DNA of 6,900 nucleotides from Candidatus Dormiibacterota bacterium (GTDB lineage: Bacteria; Chloroflexota; Dormibacteria; Aeolococcales; Aeolococcaceae), in contig CATPAP010000159.1 of NCBI GenBank assembly GCA_955651875.1, positions 1 to 6,900 on the forward strand, in the 5' to 3' direction. The notes under the pieces were generated by a model. That model did no database searches, had not been told where the DNA came from, and worked only from the letters and a program-made list of their open reading frames with translations. Made by a program: the position numbers and the translations under genes. The stretch's first letter is position 1; each line of letters begins with the position of its first letter. Below are positions 6,522-6,900 of this stretch, in pieces.

Positions 6522-6761
6522 GCCTCCAGAAGCGGAAAGCGGCCCACGCGTGGATACGCTCGCCCTTAGCCTTTGACACCGTCGTTGACATCGTCACGCG
6601 CGGCGGTCGGCAACCATTGGCGGTCAGACCCGAAATGCCGTCGCCCGACTTCTAAACTCACCCGGCCGTTCCCAAACATCCACGGACACGACCCGCGGCA
6701 GCTGTTAGACCGCACAGTCTTCGGCCGACGCCCAGTGGCCAGGGCCGCGTTAGATCAGCGG
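6522..6761. other. Non-coding region containing repeat copy C
   Basis: No credible gene lies between the secreted-protein stop and the minus-strand stop at 6762. A perfect ten-base palindrome, CCACGCGTGG, occurs at 6544-6553. Most of the remainder is repeat copy C. A plus-strand frame is open from 6573 to the window edge, but its product is Arg/Pro-rich with no start signal or motif. Confidence 0.45.
6573..6713 (+). repeat. Dispersed repeat, copy C
   Basis: It opens with the 12-base units TTGACACCGTCG and TTGACATCGTCA (6573-6596), then ATTGGC at 6616, AACTCACCCGGCCGTTC at 6655-6671 and GCTGTTAGACCGC at 6701-6713. Landmark order and orientation are the same as in copies A and B. It starts 52 bases after the stop of the secreted-protein gene. 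Read leftward, the opening motif would encode VNDGVKG followed by a stop, which resembles the C-terminal tail of some tyrosine recombinases, but no upstream coding frame supports that. Confidence 0.65.
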
Positions 6762-6899
6762 TCAGCCCCAGTAGCGGGCAGCAGGATTGCCTGGCAACGG
6801 CTCGGGGCCGGAGGCGTCGAGCCCGTTCCGCCACGTCAGCCGGTATCGGACGGCGACCACGTCTTCGGCAACGTCCTGTGGGGAAACGGGGTCAGATAG
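6762..6899 (-). CDS. Possible C-terminal end of a gene entering from the right
   Basis: On the minus strand 45 codons are open from the window edge to TGA at 6762-6764. They read LSDPVSPQDVAEDVVAVRYR and end in GLDASGPEPLPGNPAARYWG. Third positions are GC-rich and the composition is balanced, unlike the Arg/Pro-rich shadow frames nearby. No family is recognisable from so short a piece. The plus strand is also open here, which lowers confidence; it could also be chance or part of a decayed gene. Confidence 0.35.
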   Translation of the reverse strand, partial: LSDPVSPQDVAEDVVAVRYRLTWRNGLDASGPEPLPGNPAARYWG

Positions 6900-6900
6900 A

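Noticed and set aside
5657..6713. Integron attC sites
   Set aside because: The repeat cores do not fit RYYYAAC/GTTRRRY, the units do not fold on themselves as attC sites do, and no integron integrase is present in the window.
2508..6713. CRISPR array
   Set aside because: The three repeat copies are 0.9-3 kb apart with whole genes between them, are imperfect and are far too long. No cas gene is present.
6880..6900. GGGGTCAG motif at the right edge as a REP-type repeat
   Set aside because: Only a single short occurrence is visible and it has no paired inverted copy in the window.

Overview
The window is GC-rich throughout, with GTG starts and actinobacteria-style protein families: a NarL-type sensor kinase with an integral-membrane N-terminus and a permease close to the MFS_3 / EntS-like group. 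It most likely comes from an actinomycete-like organism or a related high-GC lineage such as Chloroflexota or Dormibacterota. The sequence alone does not settle the phylum. No rRNA, intact tRNA, CRISPR array or complete insertion sequence was found.

Layout, left to right. (1) 1-2237, minus strand: an operon-like pair. A small multi-pass membrane protein (1588-2237), broken by a one-base frameshift in a six-G run on the plus strand, is followed with no spacing by a membrane-bound histidine kinase (1-1587). The kinase leaves the window just after its phospho-acceptor His. (2) 2238-2672: non-coding, with a hairpin and the first copy (A) of a dispersed repeat. (3) 2673-3203, minus: a GNAT acetyltransferase of the RimJ/RimL type. 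(4) 3418-3927, minus: a small unrecognised three-segment membrane protein. (5) 3928-4211: non-coding, with two strong inverted repeats, one directly behind the next gene's stop. (6) 4212-5588, minus: a 12-segment MFS permease. (7) 5589-5918: divergent intergenic region with repeat copy B. (8) 5919-6521, plus: an unrecognised membrane-anchored secreted protein. (9) 6522-6761: non-coding, with repeat copy C. (10) 6762-6899, minus: the possible C-terminal end of another gene.

The kinase and membrane protein probably form one signalling unit whose response regulator would lie beyond the left edge. The acetyltransferase, small membrane protein and permease share a strand but are separated by more than 200 bases each, so they are not obviously one operon.

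The most unusual feature is a family of three similarly oriented, diverged repeats of about 130-140 bp (2509, 5658, 6574). Each opens with two tandem 12-base units of the form TTGACACCNTCG and closes with GCYGKTAGAYCGC. Two of them closely flank the secreted-protein gene, giving a cassette-like arrangement. I found no recombinase or other known system to explain them. Decayed integration sites, a small non-autonomous element, or regulator-binding sites all remain possible.
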